A DNA stretch of 64,000 nucleotides from Clostridioides difficile (GCA_024919175.1 CP103804.1:3658001-3722000); one strand, 5' to 3'; counted from the stretch's first letter, positions 44,676-53,511 are shown. Notes: generated from the sequence alone by a model not told the origin. Translations and numbers: made by a program.

Positions 44676-45348
44676 AAAATCATCCCCTCTAGAAATAATA
44701 GTAAAAATTTATAATTTAACATACATTTGACAAAAGAATAACATTTTTGTCAAGTTAATTCAACAGTGATTTTTCTAAAAATTTACAATTTTAATTTTTT
44801 TATTTCTAATTAGGTGAATTTTACAGGTTTATTTTATTATTATGAATTAATAATATTTTTATATTGTGTTTTTTTATATGAAATCATTTTTATAACGTTA
44901 ATTTTTTTACAAACCCACTTATATAATTAGATAATACTTAACATATATATAATGGTCATAATTATTTACTACTATATTTACATTCTTATTGAAACCATTA
45001 ATATTTATATATAAAAATAAATTTATATTTAAAATAATATTGTACTTAGATAAACTAATTTAATTTATTTCTCTTATATCATTATTATTGATGTATGATA
45101 TAATTATTTATTAATGAAAATGCTAAATAATTAAAAATAATTTTTCTTTCAAAAAATTAATACTATACATTTCTATTTATCTTAAAATAAATACATAAAA
45201 TAAAAAGATACTTTCTTTTAGAAAGTATCTTTTTTATTTTAATTTATACATCTGTAGTTGCTGTTAATTGCCTCAATTTTTTTTAATAAAATTAATTTTT
45301 CTAAACTCATTATTGTTTTTTCTAAATCTATATAACTCAATTCAAATT
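44676..45348. other. Large intergenic region upstream of the YkvI-type gene
   Basis: About 670 bases, very AT-rich, no credible reading frame. It holds a 9-bp inverted repeat TTGACAAAA/TTTTGTCAA (44727-44735 and 44745-44753) about 50 bases upstream of the transporter gene and the terminator at 45201-45234. The remainder shows nothing I can name. Confidence 0.6.
45201..45234 (-). terminator. Terminator of the MBL hydrolase gene
   Basis: AAAAAGATACTTTC and GAAAGTATCTTTTT pair over 14 bases around TTTTA; T-rich on both sides. It lies 115 bases beyond the hydrolase stop. Confidence 0.75.
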
Positions 45349-46164
45349 CTATATGCTTATAGTTAATCCTACTCCTACTTCATTTAAATTTAATATTTCA
45401 TTCATCTTAGCCTTTACCTTAAAAGAAACACAATGACAAGGATACAACATGCTTATTTTTTCTTTTTTTAAATATTGAATAGTACTATCTAGTCTATCAT
45501 CTAATTCAAAAAGATGAAAGCCACCCAAGATTCCAACTATTCTATTATCACCACATACTTTTTTAGCATATTCTACTATATTACAAATTCCACTATGAGA
45601 ACATCCTGTAATAATAAAAATACCTTCATCTGTCTTGCATGCTATAGCTGAATCATCTAAAACATAATCATCCTCCCATAAATCTCCTGATTTATATTTT
45701 CCTATTTTAGCTCTTTTTTCAAAGTTATTTATAGATGGAATCTCTCCTAAAAATATACAATTTTCACTTATCTTAAATGGTTTGCTAGTTGGCTCATATA
45801 TAAAAGTATTTCTAATTTTCTCAATAGAAAATGGAGCTCCGATATTATCATCTCCATATTTTTTAGGTTCAAAACAATTAGGATGTGCTATAAGTTTAAC
45901 TTTAGATAAATCATATTTATTTTCTAAGAATTGAACACCTCTTGTATGGTCATTATGCCCATGAGAAAAAATAACATGAGTCAATTCTCCTAAATCTATA
46001 TCCATTTTTTCAGCATTTGATATAAATACATCTGAATATCCTGCATCAAATAAAATTCTATTTTCATCAATTTCAATATAATAACTAACTGCTGGTTCTC
46101 CAACAAAGTACCTATCAATATATGTATTATTATCAACGAGAACTTGTATCTGCAATTTTTCCAT
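45349..46164 (-). CDS. Metallo-beta-lactamase-fold hydrolase
   Basis: A 271-residue soluble protein with the MBL metal motif FSHGHNDHTRG (HxHxDH), the preceding ILFDAGYSD, GCSHSGICNIVEYA and a late GFHLF plus PCHC pair. This arrangement resembles the group that includes methyltetrahydrofolate- or dihydropteroate-related MBL proteins (7,8-dihydropterin-6-yl-methyl-4-beta-D-ribofuranosylaminobenzene phosphate synthase-like). The substrate is not deducible. The ATG at 46164 has AAGGAG 8 bases upstream; the frame opens three codons earlier at a GTG. Confidence 0.85.
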   Translation of the reverse strand: MEKLQIQVLVDNNTYIDRYFVGEPAVSYYIEIDENRILFDAGYSDVFISNAEKMDIDLGELTHVIFSHGHNDHTRGVQFLENKYDLSKVKLIAHPNCFEPKKYGDDNIGAPFSIEKIRNTFIYEPTSKPFKISENCIFLGEIPSINNFEKRAKIGKYKSGDLWEDDYVLDDSAIACKTDEGIFIITGCSHSGICNIVEYAKKVCGDNRIVGILGGFHLFELDDRLDSTIQYLKKEKISMLYPCHCVSFKVKAKMNEILNLNEVGVGLTISI

Positions 46165-46250
46165 ACCAACCACTCCTTAAATTGTTATTTAGTTTAATAG
46201 TACGATATTACAAGGTATTTTACAATTTAATCTCTTAAATCTTCACATTA

Positions 46251-46285
46251 AAAAAGAGAATTCTATAATATAAAATTCTCTTTTT
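46251..46285 (-). terminator. Terminator of the glutamate-synthase-like gene
   Basis: AAAAAGAGAATT (46251-46262) pairs with 46274-46285; the minus strand ends in TTTTTTAATG, 57 bases beyond the stop. Confidence 0.85.
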
Positions 46286-46341
46286 ATAAACTCTATTTAC
46301 TTTTATAAACTCATATTTTTAAATAGTTTTCTTTGTAAAAT

Positions 46342-47793
46342 TTATACATGTTGTATATTCGTATAATTTGATATCTCTGAATTAACTGTATATAAATCAT
46401 CAATGCTCAAATCATGTATATCTTTATGACCAGAAATTCTAGCAAAAGTCTTAAGTTCTTCTAAACTAACATTTAAGAAATTTGCCACTCTGTTTGCACT
46501 ATTTTCTATATGTAATCTTTTTCTTAATTCCTCATCTTGAGTAGCTACTCCTACAGGGCACTTACCAGAACCACATATACGATATTGTTGACATGCCGCT
46601 GCCATAAGAGCAGAACTAGCAATAGCAATTGCATCAGCTCCCATAGCTATAGCCTTAGCAAAGTCAGTAGATATACGAAGACCACCTGTTATAACTAAAT
46701 CTATATCTAATCCATGTGTATCTATGTATTTTCTAGCACGATGAAGAGCAAATATTGTTGGAACTGAAGTTGCATCCTTAAGTAACTTTGGACTTGCTCC
46801 AGTGGCTCCACCACGTCCATCAATAGTCATAAAGTCTGGATTAGCATAAGCTGTAAATTCCATATCTCTCTCAATGTGACCTGCTGAAATTTTAATACCA
46901 ATTGGACGTCCTTCTGAAATTTCTCTAAGTTCATCTACAAGTTTCTTTAAGTCTTCTTTTGATTGTATTTCTTCAAAACAAGATGGACTTATAACATCTT
47001 TCCCTACAGGTTTATTTCTAACTTTTGCAATTTCTTCTGTTACTTTTTCACCAGGAAGATGCCCTCCCATTCCAGGCTTTGTTCCCTGACCAATTTTTAT
47101 CTCTATAGCATCAGAATTTTTAAGATTTTCCTCAGTTACACTATATTTATTTGGTACATATTCAAATATATACTTATATGAAGCTTCCATTTCTTCTGGT
47201 AATATACCACCTTCACCACTACACATAGCTGTTTTATTTTTAGCTGCACCTTTTGCTAAAGCTATTTTTAATTCTTTAGACAAAGCACCAAATGACATAT
47301 GAGAAATATAAACTGGATTTTCTATTACCATAGGCTTTTTTGCTTTTTTTCCTATTATTGTTGTTGTATTTACTTCATCATGCTCATTTAGAGGCAATGG
47401 ATTTAATTGAGCTCCCATAATTAAAATATCATCCCAAGAAATTACTGGTAGTTTAGTTTTCATAGGCTCTATTATAGACTTTCCTGTGACAGCCATTTCA
47501 TGGATTATATCCATATGTTGCTCAACTTCATCATCTCTTCTTAAATATGTATTTAAATAATTTAAATCACCTGTTTTTTCACTGTTCACATCAGATTTTT
47601 CTTGAACAGATGCTTCCATTTTATTTTCTTTATTTTCTTCACCTTCAAAATACACAGTACTTATTTTTCCAAAATAACTACGACCTTTTGTACATACAGG
47701 GCATGTCCAGTCTTCACTTAACTCATCCCATGTTTTATCATTTTTAGATTCATCATAAATATATCCACAAACGCTACATTTATAAATTGACAT
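46342..47793 (-). CDS. Rubredoxin fused to FMN-binding glutamate-synthase domain
   Basis: A 483-residue flavoprotein. Residues 1-45 are a rubredoxin (YKCSVCGYIYDE and CPVCTKGRS) that binds one iron. From about residue 90 it is the FMN/Fe-S domain of glutamate synthase: ISHMSFGALSKELKIALAKGA, GEGGILPEE, IKIGQGTKPGMGGHLPGEKV, DGRGGATGASP, and the cluster segment CRICGSGKCPVGVATQD. The glutaminase domain is absent. It could reduce a small substrate with electrons delivered through the rubredoxin; glutamate synthesis itself is not assured. The gene sits just downstream of the oxygen-defence operon. Confidence 0.85.
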   Translation of the reverse strand: MSIYKCSVCGYIYDESKNDKTWDELSEDWTCPVCTKGRSYFGKISTVYFEGEENKENKMEASVQEKSDVNSEKTGDLNYLNTYLRRDDEVEQHMDIIHEMAVTGKSIIEPMKTKLPVISWDDILIMGAQLNPLPLNEHDEVNTTTIIGKKAKKPMVIENPVYISHMSFGALSKELKIALAKGAAKNKTAMCSGEGGILPEEMEASYKYIFEYVPNKYSVTEENLKNSDAIEIKIGQGTKPGMGGHLPGEKVTEEIAKVRNKPVGKDVISPSCFEEIQSKEDLKKLVDELREISEGRPIGIKISAGHIERDMEFTAYANPDFMTIDGRGGATGASPKLLKDATSVPTIFALHRARKYIDTHGLDIDLVITGGLRISTDFAKAIAMGADAIAIASSALMAAACQQYRICGSGKCPVGVATQDEELRKRLHIENSANRVANFLNVSLEELKTFARISGHKDIHDLSIDDLYTVNSEISNYTNIQHV

Positions 47794-47852
47794 ATTATTT
47801 TCTCCTTATATTCTATTAATCTCAATTAAAATTTGAAATTATATAAATTTAT

Positions 47853-47897
47853 AGGAGGCTATTTTTATAGAAATAAATTTCTATTTTTTAGCCTCCT
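47853..47897 (-). terminator. Hairpin after the superoxide reductase gene
   Basis: AGGAGGCTA (47853-47861) pairs with 47889-47897, and an inner ATAGAAAT/ATTTCTAT stem (47867-47874, 47877-47884) makes a long two-part stem, 24 bases beyond the stop. Confidence 0.7.
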
Positions 47898-47920
47898 TTT
47901 TAATTCAGTTTATTTAAATA

Positions 47921-48307
47921 TTACAATTCAGCTTTCCATAATCCATGTAAATTACAATAAGCATATGCAGATATTACTTTATCATCATCATTCAAAGCAA
48001 ATTTAACTACAGGTTCTCCATCTACTGCTAGACATTTACGTTGACCACCTTGTTCAGTCATAAGATACACCCATGCTATATGATGTTCTTTAGTCATTGG
48101 ATGAGCGACACTACTTACCTTGACAGTAACATTGTTTCCATCTACTTCAATCACAGGTACGTGTTTTTCAACTGCTGCATCTGTTGTATTAGGAACAAGC
48201 TCTTTCATAGGCTTTCCACAACAGAAAACAGGAACACCTGCACTGTGTATCATTCCAATTATATTACCACAAGTCTCACATATAAAAAATCTTTTTTCAC
48301 TGCACAT
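47921..48307 (-). CDS. rbo: Superoxide reductase (desulfoferrodoxin)
   Basis: Reduces superoxide to hydrogen peroxide without making oxygen. The 128-residue two-iron desulfoferrodoxin has an N-terminal desulforedoxin Cys4 site (CETCGNIIG and FCCGKPM) and a neelaredoxin-type catalytic site with His residues in VAHPMTKEHHIAWVYL and the final AYCNLHGLWKAEL (Cys-x2-His). GAGGTGA precedes the ATG. Third gene of rbr-perR-rbo, 37 bases after perR, so it responds to peroxide through PerR. Confidence 0.92.
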   Translation of the reverse strand: MCSEKRFFICETCGNIIGMIHSAGVPVFCCGKPMKELVPNTTDAAVEKHVPVIEVDGNNVTVKVSSVAHPMTKEHHIAWVYLMTEQGGQRKCLAVDGEPVVKFALNDDDKVISAYAYCNLHGLWKAEL

Positions 48308-48344
48308 AAACTCACCTCATTAATTATTTTTAGAATTTGAAAAT

Positions 48345-48734
48345 TTAACCTACTTGGCTACACTTTCTACAATTATTACAAATCCCTTTAAAACTTATGT
48401 TATAAGATGTTATTTTTATGTCTGTTTCTTCTGATATTGATTCTTTTAAATTGCTAAGAATTTCAGATTCTAAATCGTAAACATCTCCACATACTTCACA
48501 TATAATATGATAGTGATTCTCTGTTCTGCCATCAAATCTATCTGGATTTCCTGGAATACTAACTTTTCTTATAAATCCATGTTCTGTTAGCTGAGCTAAA
48601 TTTCTATACACAGTTCCTAAGCTTAAGCTTGGATTATCTTTTTTTAGATTTTCATACAAACAATCAGCAGTAGGATGAACTGGATTATTTAATATCTCAT
48701 TTAAAATCAGTTCTCTTTGTTTAGAAAATTTCAT
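48345..48734 (-). CDS. perR: Fur-family peroxide regulator PerR
   Basis: Metal-dependent repressor that releases DNA on oxidation by peroxide. The 129-residue protein has the winged helix ADCLYENLKKDNPSLSLGTVYRNLAQL (recognition helix LGTVYRNL), metal residues in ENHYHIICEVCG, and two structural CXXC sites (CEVC, CNNC). The ATG at 48734 is preferred with AAAAGGA 9 bases upstream. Residue 41 is Thr (codon at 48612-48614). Second gene of the rbr operon and thus self-regulated. Confidence 0.92.
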   Translation of the reverse strand: MKFSKQRELILNEILNNPVHPTADCLYENLKKDNPSLSLGTVYRNLAQLTEHGFIRKVSIPGNPDRFDGRTENHYHIICEVCGDVYDLESEILSNLKESISEETDIKITSYNISFKGICNNCRKCSQVG

Positions 48735-48765
48735 AGTTAACATTCCTTTTTAATTATAATAATTT

Positions 48766-49302
48766 TTAATAATTTTCAGCTTTTATATTGAAATAAGCCT
48801 TTGGATGGTCACATACAGGGCATTTTTCTGGTGCTTCAGTACCTACATACACATGGCCACAGTTTTGACATTGCCAAACAACTTCTTCTTCTCTTTTAAA
48901 TAGTTTTCCTTCATTTAGGTTTTCTAAAAGTTTTAAGTATCTTTCTTCATGTTCTTTTTCTATTCTTCCAACAGCTTCAAATAAATAAGCTATTTTGTCA
49001 AATCCTTCTTCTTTAGCTTCTTTAGCAAATGTTGCATACATGTCAGTCCACTCATAGTTTTCACCTGCTGCTGCATCTTTTAAATTTTCTTCTGTTGAAG
49101 GCATTCCATCATGTAAAAGTTTAAACCATAGTTTAGCATGTTCTTTTTCATTGTTAGCAGTTTCTTCAAATATAGCAGCTATTTGATTGTAACCTTCTTT
49201 TTTAGCTTTTGATGCATAGTATGTATATTTATTTCTTGCTTCTGATTCTCCTGCAAATCCTGCCATTAAATTCTTTTCTGTTTTAGTTCCTTTTAAGTTC
49301 AT
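48766..49302 (-). CDS. rbr: Rubrerythrin
   Basis: Peroxide reductase of anaerobes. The 178-residue protein has an N-terminal diiron four-helix bundle (FAGESEARNKYTYYASKA, ETANNEKEHAKLWF, FEAVGRIEKEHEERY) with the paired E-x2-H ligands, and a C-terminal rubredoxin (WQCQNCGHVYVG and CPVCDHPKAYF). GGGAGG precedes the ATG. First gene of rbr-perR-rbo, with a strong promoter and PerR operator directly upstream. Confidence 0.95.
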   Translation of the reverse strand: MNLKGTKTEKNLMAGFAGESEARNKYTYYASKAKKEGYNQIAAIFEETANNEKEHAKLWFKLLHDGMPSTEENLKDAAAGENYEWTDMYATFAKEAKEEGFDKIAYLFEAVGRIEKEHEERYLKLLENLNEGKLFKREEEVVWQCQNCGHVYVGTEAPEKCPVCDHPKAYFNIKAENY

Positions 49303-49325
49303 AATTAATTCCTCCCTTTTTCAAT

Positions 49326-49344
49326 AATAGTAATGATTACTATT
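49326..49344 (-). promoter_or_regulatory. PerR box of the rbr operon
   Basis: AATAGTAATGATTACTATT is a perfect palindrome around a central G and contains the TAATNATTA core of the PerR consensus. It lies about 5-23 bases downstream of the expected start. Confidence 0.85.
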
Positions 49345-49355
49345 TCTATATTTAT

Positions 49356-49384
49356 ATAATATATTAATTTCCACTTTTTGTCAA
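49356..49384 (-). promoter_or_regulatory. Sigma-A promoter of the rbr operon
   Basis: Consensus -35 TTGACA (49379-49384) and -10 TATTAT (49356-49361) with a 17-base spacer on the minus strand. Confidence 0.85.
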
Positions 49385-49409
49385 CTATATATAATATTAT
49401 TTTTTTTAC

Positions 49410-49682
49410 TTAAATATTCTCATTTTCTAATATATTATTTAACATATAATTTTTAGAATTATATTCTGTATGTAACATACTTTCTGCTAAATCAGAAAGT
49501 GGACTTCCATAAAATTCTTTATAAACTTGTTTTATATCTGGATTTTCATAGCTAGATTTTATTTTTATAGTATTATCCTTATTATACAGACCATCTATAC
49601 GCTTAAACCTAATCATATCTGTAACTTCAAAAGATGTTTTTGGCTGACCTGCACCACTTATGCATCCACCTCTACATGTCAT
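49410..49682 (-). pseudogene. C-terminal remnant of an [FeFe] hydrogenase
   Basis: The 90 residues match only the end of iron-only hydrogenases. MTCRGGCISGAGQP is the third H-cluster motif, and NPDIKQVYKEFYGSPLSDLAESMLHTEY is the typical C-terminus. The rest of the enzyme (about 300 residues or more) is missing, and a TAG stop sits two codons before the Met. There is no good ribosome site. It is best read as a decayed or truncated gene; the upstream 170 bases show no further recognisable hydrogenase sequence. Confidence 0.8.
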
Positions 49683-49805
49683 GACCTATATAAAATCATA
49701 TTTATGTTTATTATCATTTTTTGTAAACTTTAGTTTTTATTTATTTTCTCTTTAAATATGTCAAAATATTTTCTACAGGTAAATATAGTTCAATATTCAA
49801 CATTA

Positions 49806-49844
49806 AAAAAGCTTCAAGTAAATACTATTTACTTGAAGCTTTTT
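49806..49844 (-). terminator. Terminator of the usp-EIIB-like unit
   Basis: Near-perfect 17-base arms (49807-49823, 49827-49843) with loop ACT and T/A-rich flanks, 15 bases beyond the EIIB-like gene. Confidence 0.9.
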
Positions 49845-49858
49845 CTATATTTTTAAGA

Positions 49859-50161
49859 TTAATTTAAATCTATTAAAATTTCATTAACTATAGATTTTGC
49901 ATCACTTATTATATATTTTGGATCGACTTCATAAAACTCCCTATCTATAAATCTATCAATCTTTTCTATGCCCTCTATAGAATCACTTGTAACAAATAAC
50001 ACTATAGATGCGTCTTCTATATCATATATAGAAAGTTCATTTTTTATATTACCATCATTTTGAATTTCATAAACTAAGTCAAACCCTAAAATACTTGCAG
50101 CTTCTTTAAGAGAATTTGAACTTTTTTCACTTTCACAAACTGCTGCTATCTTTTTATTCAT
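49859..50161 (-). CDS. PTS fructose-type EIIB-like protein (stand-alone)
   Basis: A 100-residue protein with the layout of fructose EIIB: an N-terminal strand and loop with a Cys (AAVCESEKSSNSLKEAA) at the position of the phosphorylated Cys, then LGFDLVYEIQNDGNIKNELSIYDIEDASIVLFVTS, which mirrors the VETQG...I..AD.VI segment. The usual C-P-T-G-I-A-H-T loop is not conserved (CESEKSSNS), so activity is uncertain. It follows a universal stress protein by 21 bases. Perhaps a signalling domain rather than a sugar phosphotransfer protein. Confidence 0.65.
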   Translation of the reverse strand: MNKKIAAVCESEKSSNSLKEAASILGFDLVYEIQNDGNIKNELSIYDIEDASIVLFVTSDSIEGIEKIDRFIDREFYEVDPKYIISDAKSIVNEILIDLN

Positions 50162-50182
50162 ATTTCAGATACCTCACTAATT

Positions 50183-50593
50183 CTACTCCGGTACAATCAT
50201 TACTATACACTTTGCTTGTTTAACTACACTTGCTGTTACTGAACCTATCATTCTTGTTAGACCTTTTTTAGTAGATTTTGTCATAACTATAATATCTACA
50301 TTGTCTTCTTTTGCTTTTCTAATTATTTCATCTCCTGGATAACCAAAAGTAAAATGAACTTTAACATCATACTCTCCCATTATCTCTGCTGCTCTATCCA
50401 GGATTCGTCTTCCTAAGTTTTCAGAATTCTTTATCTCTTCAGCCAGGGATATGCCATCAATAAATACTAGTTCTTTTACATTCATTATTTCCACTTCGAC
50501 TTCATCTTTTTTGAATATTCCTTGTATAAACTCCAAAGAATGCATGCTTCTTTCTGTTCCATCAATTGGTACTAATATTTTCTTTTTATTCAT
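50183..50593 (-). CDS. Universal stress protein (UspA family)
   Basis: A 136-residue UspA-fold protein: KILVPIDGTERSMHSLEFI at the start and the ATP-binding loop DIIVMTKSTKKGLTRMIGSVTASVVKQAKCIVMIVP near the end. The G-x2-G-x9-G-S/T-type motif is changed to K-x2-T-x4-G-S-V-T, so nucleotide binding may be altered. GGAAGATGTGAC precedes the ATG. Transcribed with the small EIIB-like gene. Cytoplasmic; exact role unknown. Confidence 0.87.
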   Translation of the reverse strand: MNKKKILVPIDGTERSMHSLEFIQGIFKKDEVEVEIMNVKELVFIDGISLAEEIKNSENLGRRILDRAAEIMGEYDVKVHFTFGYPGDEIIRKAKEDNVDIIVMTKSTKKGLTRMIGSVTASVVKQAKCIVMIVPE

Positions 50594-50791
50594 GTCACAT
50601 CTTCCTTTCTTACTTTAGAATAATTAAATAAAATATATATTTTAAATTACAAAAATATATAATAAATCTTTACTCTAGGAATTAATATTAATAATATATA
50701 TAATAATTTTAATATTTATTATTGTGTTAATTTTATAATATTTGGCTAATAGTGTCAATAAACAAAATTGTAATTAAAAAAATAAAGGGTA

Positions 50792-52720
50792 TTAAACTGT
50801 AAAAGCATTTTCTTTCAACAAATCTCTTAAAGCTTCTTCTGGAACAGGTTTGGAGAAATAATATCCTTGTAAATATTCACAATTCATAGACTTTAAATAT
50901 TTGGCATATTCAATGGTTTCAACGCCTTCTGCCACAGCTTTCATATTTAATTTGTTTATAAGAGATATAATAGTTTCAACTGTGAGCTTATGCTTGCTAT
51001 CTTCATTCATAGACCAAATCAGACTCTTATCTAACTTAATTACTGAAAATGGTAAAGAAAGCATATTAGTAACTCCAGAATAACCAATTCCAAAATCGTC
51101 AAGTGCAAATTTAGCACCTAAATCAATTAATTCTTCCATAGTCTCTCTAATTATATTAAATGAACCTGATGCCACAGTTTCTGTAATTTCAAGTTTAAAT
51201 TTAGTTGGTGACACATTGTATTTTTTCATAATATTAAACAAATCATCAGCCAAATTCTTTTGCATACATTGTACTACAGAGAGATTAACAGCTATAGTGT
51301 CTAGCTTTAAATCTTCAAAATCATCACTAGCTATAAATTTACATACCTTTTCAAAAACCACTAACCCAATTGAATTAATAAGACCTGTTTGCTCTGCAAT
51401 TGGTATAAATTCATCTGGTGGTATAAACCCTAACTCTTTATGTTCTAGCCTAATCAAAGCCTCAGCTAAAGCAAATCTATCTTTACTAGTAGAAAATATA
51501 GGCTGATAATATACATCAAAGCCATCATTTTCTAGAGCTTCTTTTAAACAATTTTTTATTATATGTTTTTTCTTTATCTTTTCACTTATAGATGCATCTG
51601 CATAAATAGCTTGTCTTGATTCAGAACGTTTTGCTTCATGCATAGAAAAGTCAATTGCAACTATAACATCTTCTGTCGTTTCAGCATTTTCTGGAAAAGA
51701 AACAACTGCAATACTAGTTGATAAATTAAAACTTATTTCCTCTATTAGCCACGGTTTTTTAAATCTTTCTTCTATCTCTTTGATAATTGTCTCTGGAGAT
51801 ATTCCTAACTGCCTATTAACAACAATAGAAAATATATCTCCTCCTATTCTATACACATGATTTACATCATGGATATGAATCAAATATTTGCCAACTTCTT
51901 TTAATGCAATATCTCCATTTTTAGTTCCAAAAGTTTCATTCATAAATTTGAAATCATCAAGAGCAATTGTAATAATAAACCCTGATTGTTCAGTATTTAT
52001 ATTTAAATCTAGTTCTTGAATAAAGGATTGTCTATTAAGTACACCAGTAAGGTCATCAATGATAAGACCTCGATTCTGCATAGAAAGATATGTCAAAAGC
52101 AAACTACATGCACATGCTGCCCCTGTAAGAAGATATTGTAAAAAAATAGCTTGTAGAATAATTGCTATAATTGAAACTATAAGAAAACCTCTAATAGCCC
52201 ATATTTTAGATTCATGCATTGCTTTTTTGTATTTAAAAGATAAAAATGCCGAATATGCTGCATAAAAGAAAAACGATAAAAAAGTTGCAGCATATCCATA
52301 ACCACGTACATAACCAGTTTCTTTTGACAATCCAAATAAAATGTGTGTAAAAGGATTGGTTATAGATAGACCTATACAAATTATAAGTGGTATAGATAAA
52401 AATAAAAGCTTTTTCTTCATATATCTAATATCTTGATAAATAATAGCCATGACATAAAATAATACAAGAGCCGCTGGTATCGGCAATAAAAATAAATATA
52501 TTTGATTCAATGAACTAGTCAAAAAAATTGGAAGTTTGTCTATATTATTCAGACAAAGTGATCCTAAAACATTTGAAAGTATAAATAAAAATGAGCAAAT
52601 TAAAAGTGCACAATATATTTTATTTTGTAAAGTAGGTATAAATTTACTTTTAAAAAAGTATACCATCAAAAAAACAACTATAATTGCAGAAAAAATTTCA
52701 TATTCTATATGCCATACCAT
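50792..52720 (-). CDS. Membrane GGDEF-EAL protein, probable c-di-GMP phosphodiesterase
   Basis: A 642-residue protein with seven or eight N-terminal helices (residues 5-215), then a GGDEF domain whose active-site motif reads GGDIF, so it is probably inactive as a cyclase. An EAL domain follows with all key residues: AEALIRLEH, NLSVVQCM, LEITETV, ALDDFGIGYS, IKLDKSLI, AEGVET, YLQGYYFSKP. It should hydrolyse c-di-GMP, with the degenerate GGDEF perhaps sensing GTP as in other such proteins. C. difficile uses c-di-GMP to set motility against adhesion. The membrane part has no known ligand. Confidence 0.9.
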   Translation of the reverse strand: MVWHIEYEIFSAIIVVFLMVYFFKSKFIPTLQNKIYCALLICSFLFILSNVLGSLCLNNIDKLPIFLTSSLNQIYLFLLPIPAALVLFYVMAIIYQDIRYMKKKLLFLSIPLIICIGLSITNPFTHILFGLSKETGYVRGYGYAATFLSFFFYAAYSAFLSFKYKKAMHESKIWAIRGFLIVSIIAIILQAIFLQYLLTGAACACSLLLTYLSMQNRGLIIDDLTGVLNRQSFIQELDLNINTEQSGFIITIALDDFKFMNETFGTKNGDIALKEVGKYLIHIHDVNHVYRIGGDIFSIVVNRQLGISPETIIKEIEERFKKPWLIEEISFNLSTSIAVVSFPENAETTEDVIVAIDFSMHEAKRSESRQAIYADASISEKIKKKHIIKNCLKEALENDGFDVYYQPIFSTSKDRFALAEALIRLEHKELGFIPPDEFIPIAEQTGLINSIGLVVFEKVCKFIASDDFEDLKLDTIAVNLSVVQCMQKNLADDLFNIMKKYNVSPTKFKLEITETVASGSFNIIRETMEELIDLGAKFALDDFGIGYSGVTNMLSLPFSVIKLDKSLIWSMNEDSKHKLTVETIISLINKLNMKAVAEGVETIEYAKYLKSMNCEYLQGYYFSKPVPEEALRDLLKENAFTV

Positions 52721-52909
52721 AAACTTACCTCACTATTATCGTTTAATTTTCACTATTTTATTTAATATAATATGTTTACAATCATATTATAATCCATATT
52801 GATAGCATATTGAGTAATTTTATGGAAAATTTTTATTTGTATACAATTTTTACCTCAAATACCCCTTAAAACATTAAACTTATCTCAAGCATTGTTATGT
52901 ATATAGAAA

Positions 52910-53398
52910 TTAAACAAATAATTCTTTTGCTTTTGTAGCAATTCTTTCTCCAAATATTACAGCTTTTTCGTCTTGTACTTCTGGTCCTTCGATTGAATGT
53001 ACATGTCCTAAATGTATAAATGGTTTTCCTAAAGAGCCACCGCCAGAGTACACAAGCATTCCCTTAACCATTAAATGCCCTACTATAGTAAGAATTGCAA
53101 CATCAGGGCCTCCACAGACATAATCACATGTAGCAAAAACTGCTCCCAACTTGCCAGCTAAATTTATCTTTTTTGAATCCTCATCAAACCACTTTTTCAC
53201 TTCCCAAGTTGTATTAGCTAAATATGTTGGTGTTCCAAATATTACTGCTTTGCTTTCATTTAAATACTCTGAATCAATACTATCAAATCTCATAAGTCTA
53301 ACTTCTATTCCATCTACCTTTTTAGCACCATCTTCTATTAACTTAGCTACCCTCTCAGTGTTTCCACTTCTTGTTTGATATAATATTGTAATTTTCAA
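52910..53398 (-). CDS. Flavodoxin/WrbA-like FMN protein
   Basis: A 162-residue flavodoxin-fold protein with the FMN phosphate loop YQTRSGNTERVA, the isoalloxazine loops FGTPTYLANTTW and FATCDYVCGGPDVA, and a C-terminal helix. It probably acts as an NAD(P)H-dependent quinone or flavin oxidoreductase. The start is TTG at 53398, 8 bases after AAGGAGG; the frame continues 16 codons upstream without a ribosome site. Monocistronic. Confidence 0.85.
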   Translation of the reverse strand: MKITILYQTRSGNTERVAKLIEDGAKKVDGIEVRLMRFDSIDSEYLNESKAVIFGTPTYLANTTWEVKKWFDEDSKKINLAGKLGAVFATCDYVCGGPDVAILTIVGHLMVKGMLVYSGGGSLGKPFIHLGHVHSIEGPEVQDEKAVIFGERIATKAKELFV

Positions 53399-53511
53399 TT
53401 TCAATCCCTCCTTAATGTGTAATAAAAATAATTTATTATATGTCAAATTATAGCACTTATTTTACTATCCTACAAAGAACTATCCAATTATTTTTTAATT
53501 AACTATTTACA

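Noticed and set aside
49410..49682. Functional small Fe-S protein
   Set aside because: The sequence matches only the C-terminal part of [FeFe] hydrogenase and has no good ribosome site; a remnant is more likely.
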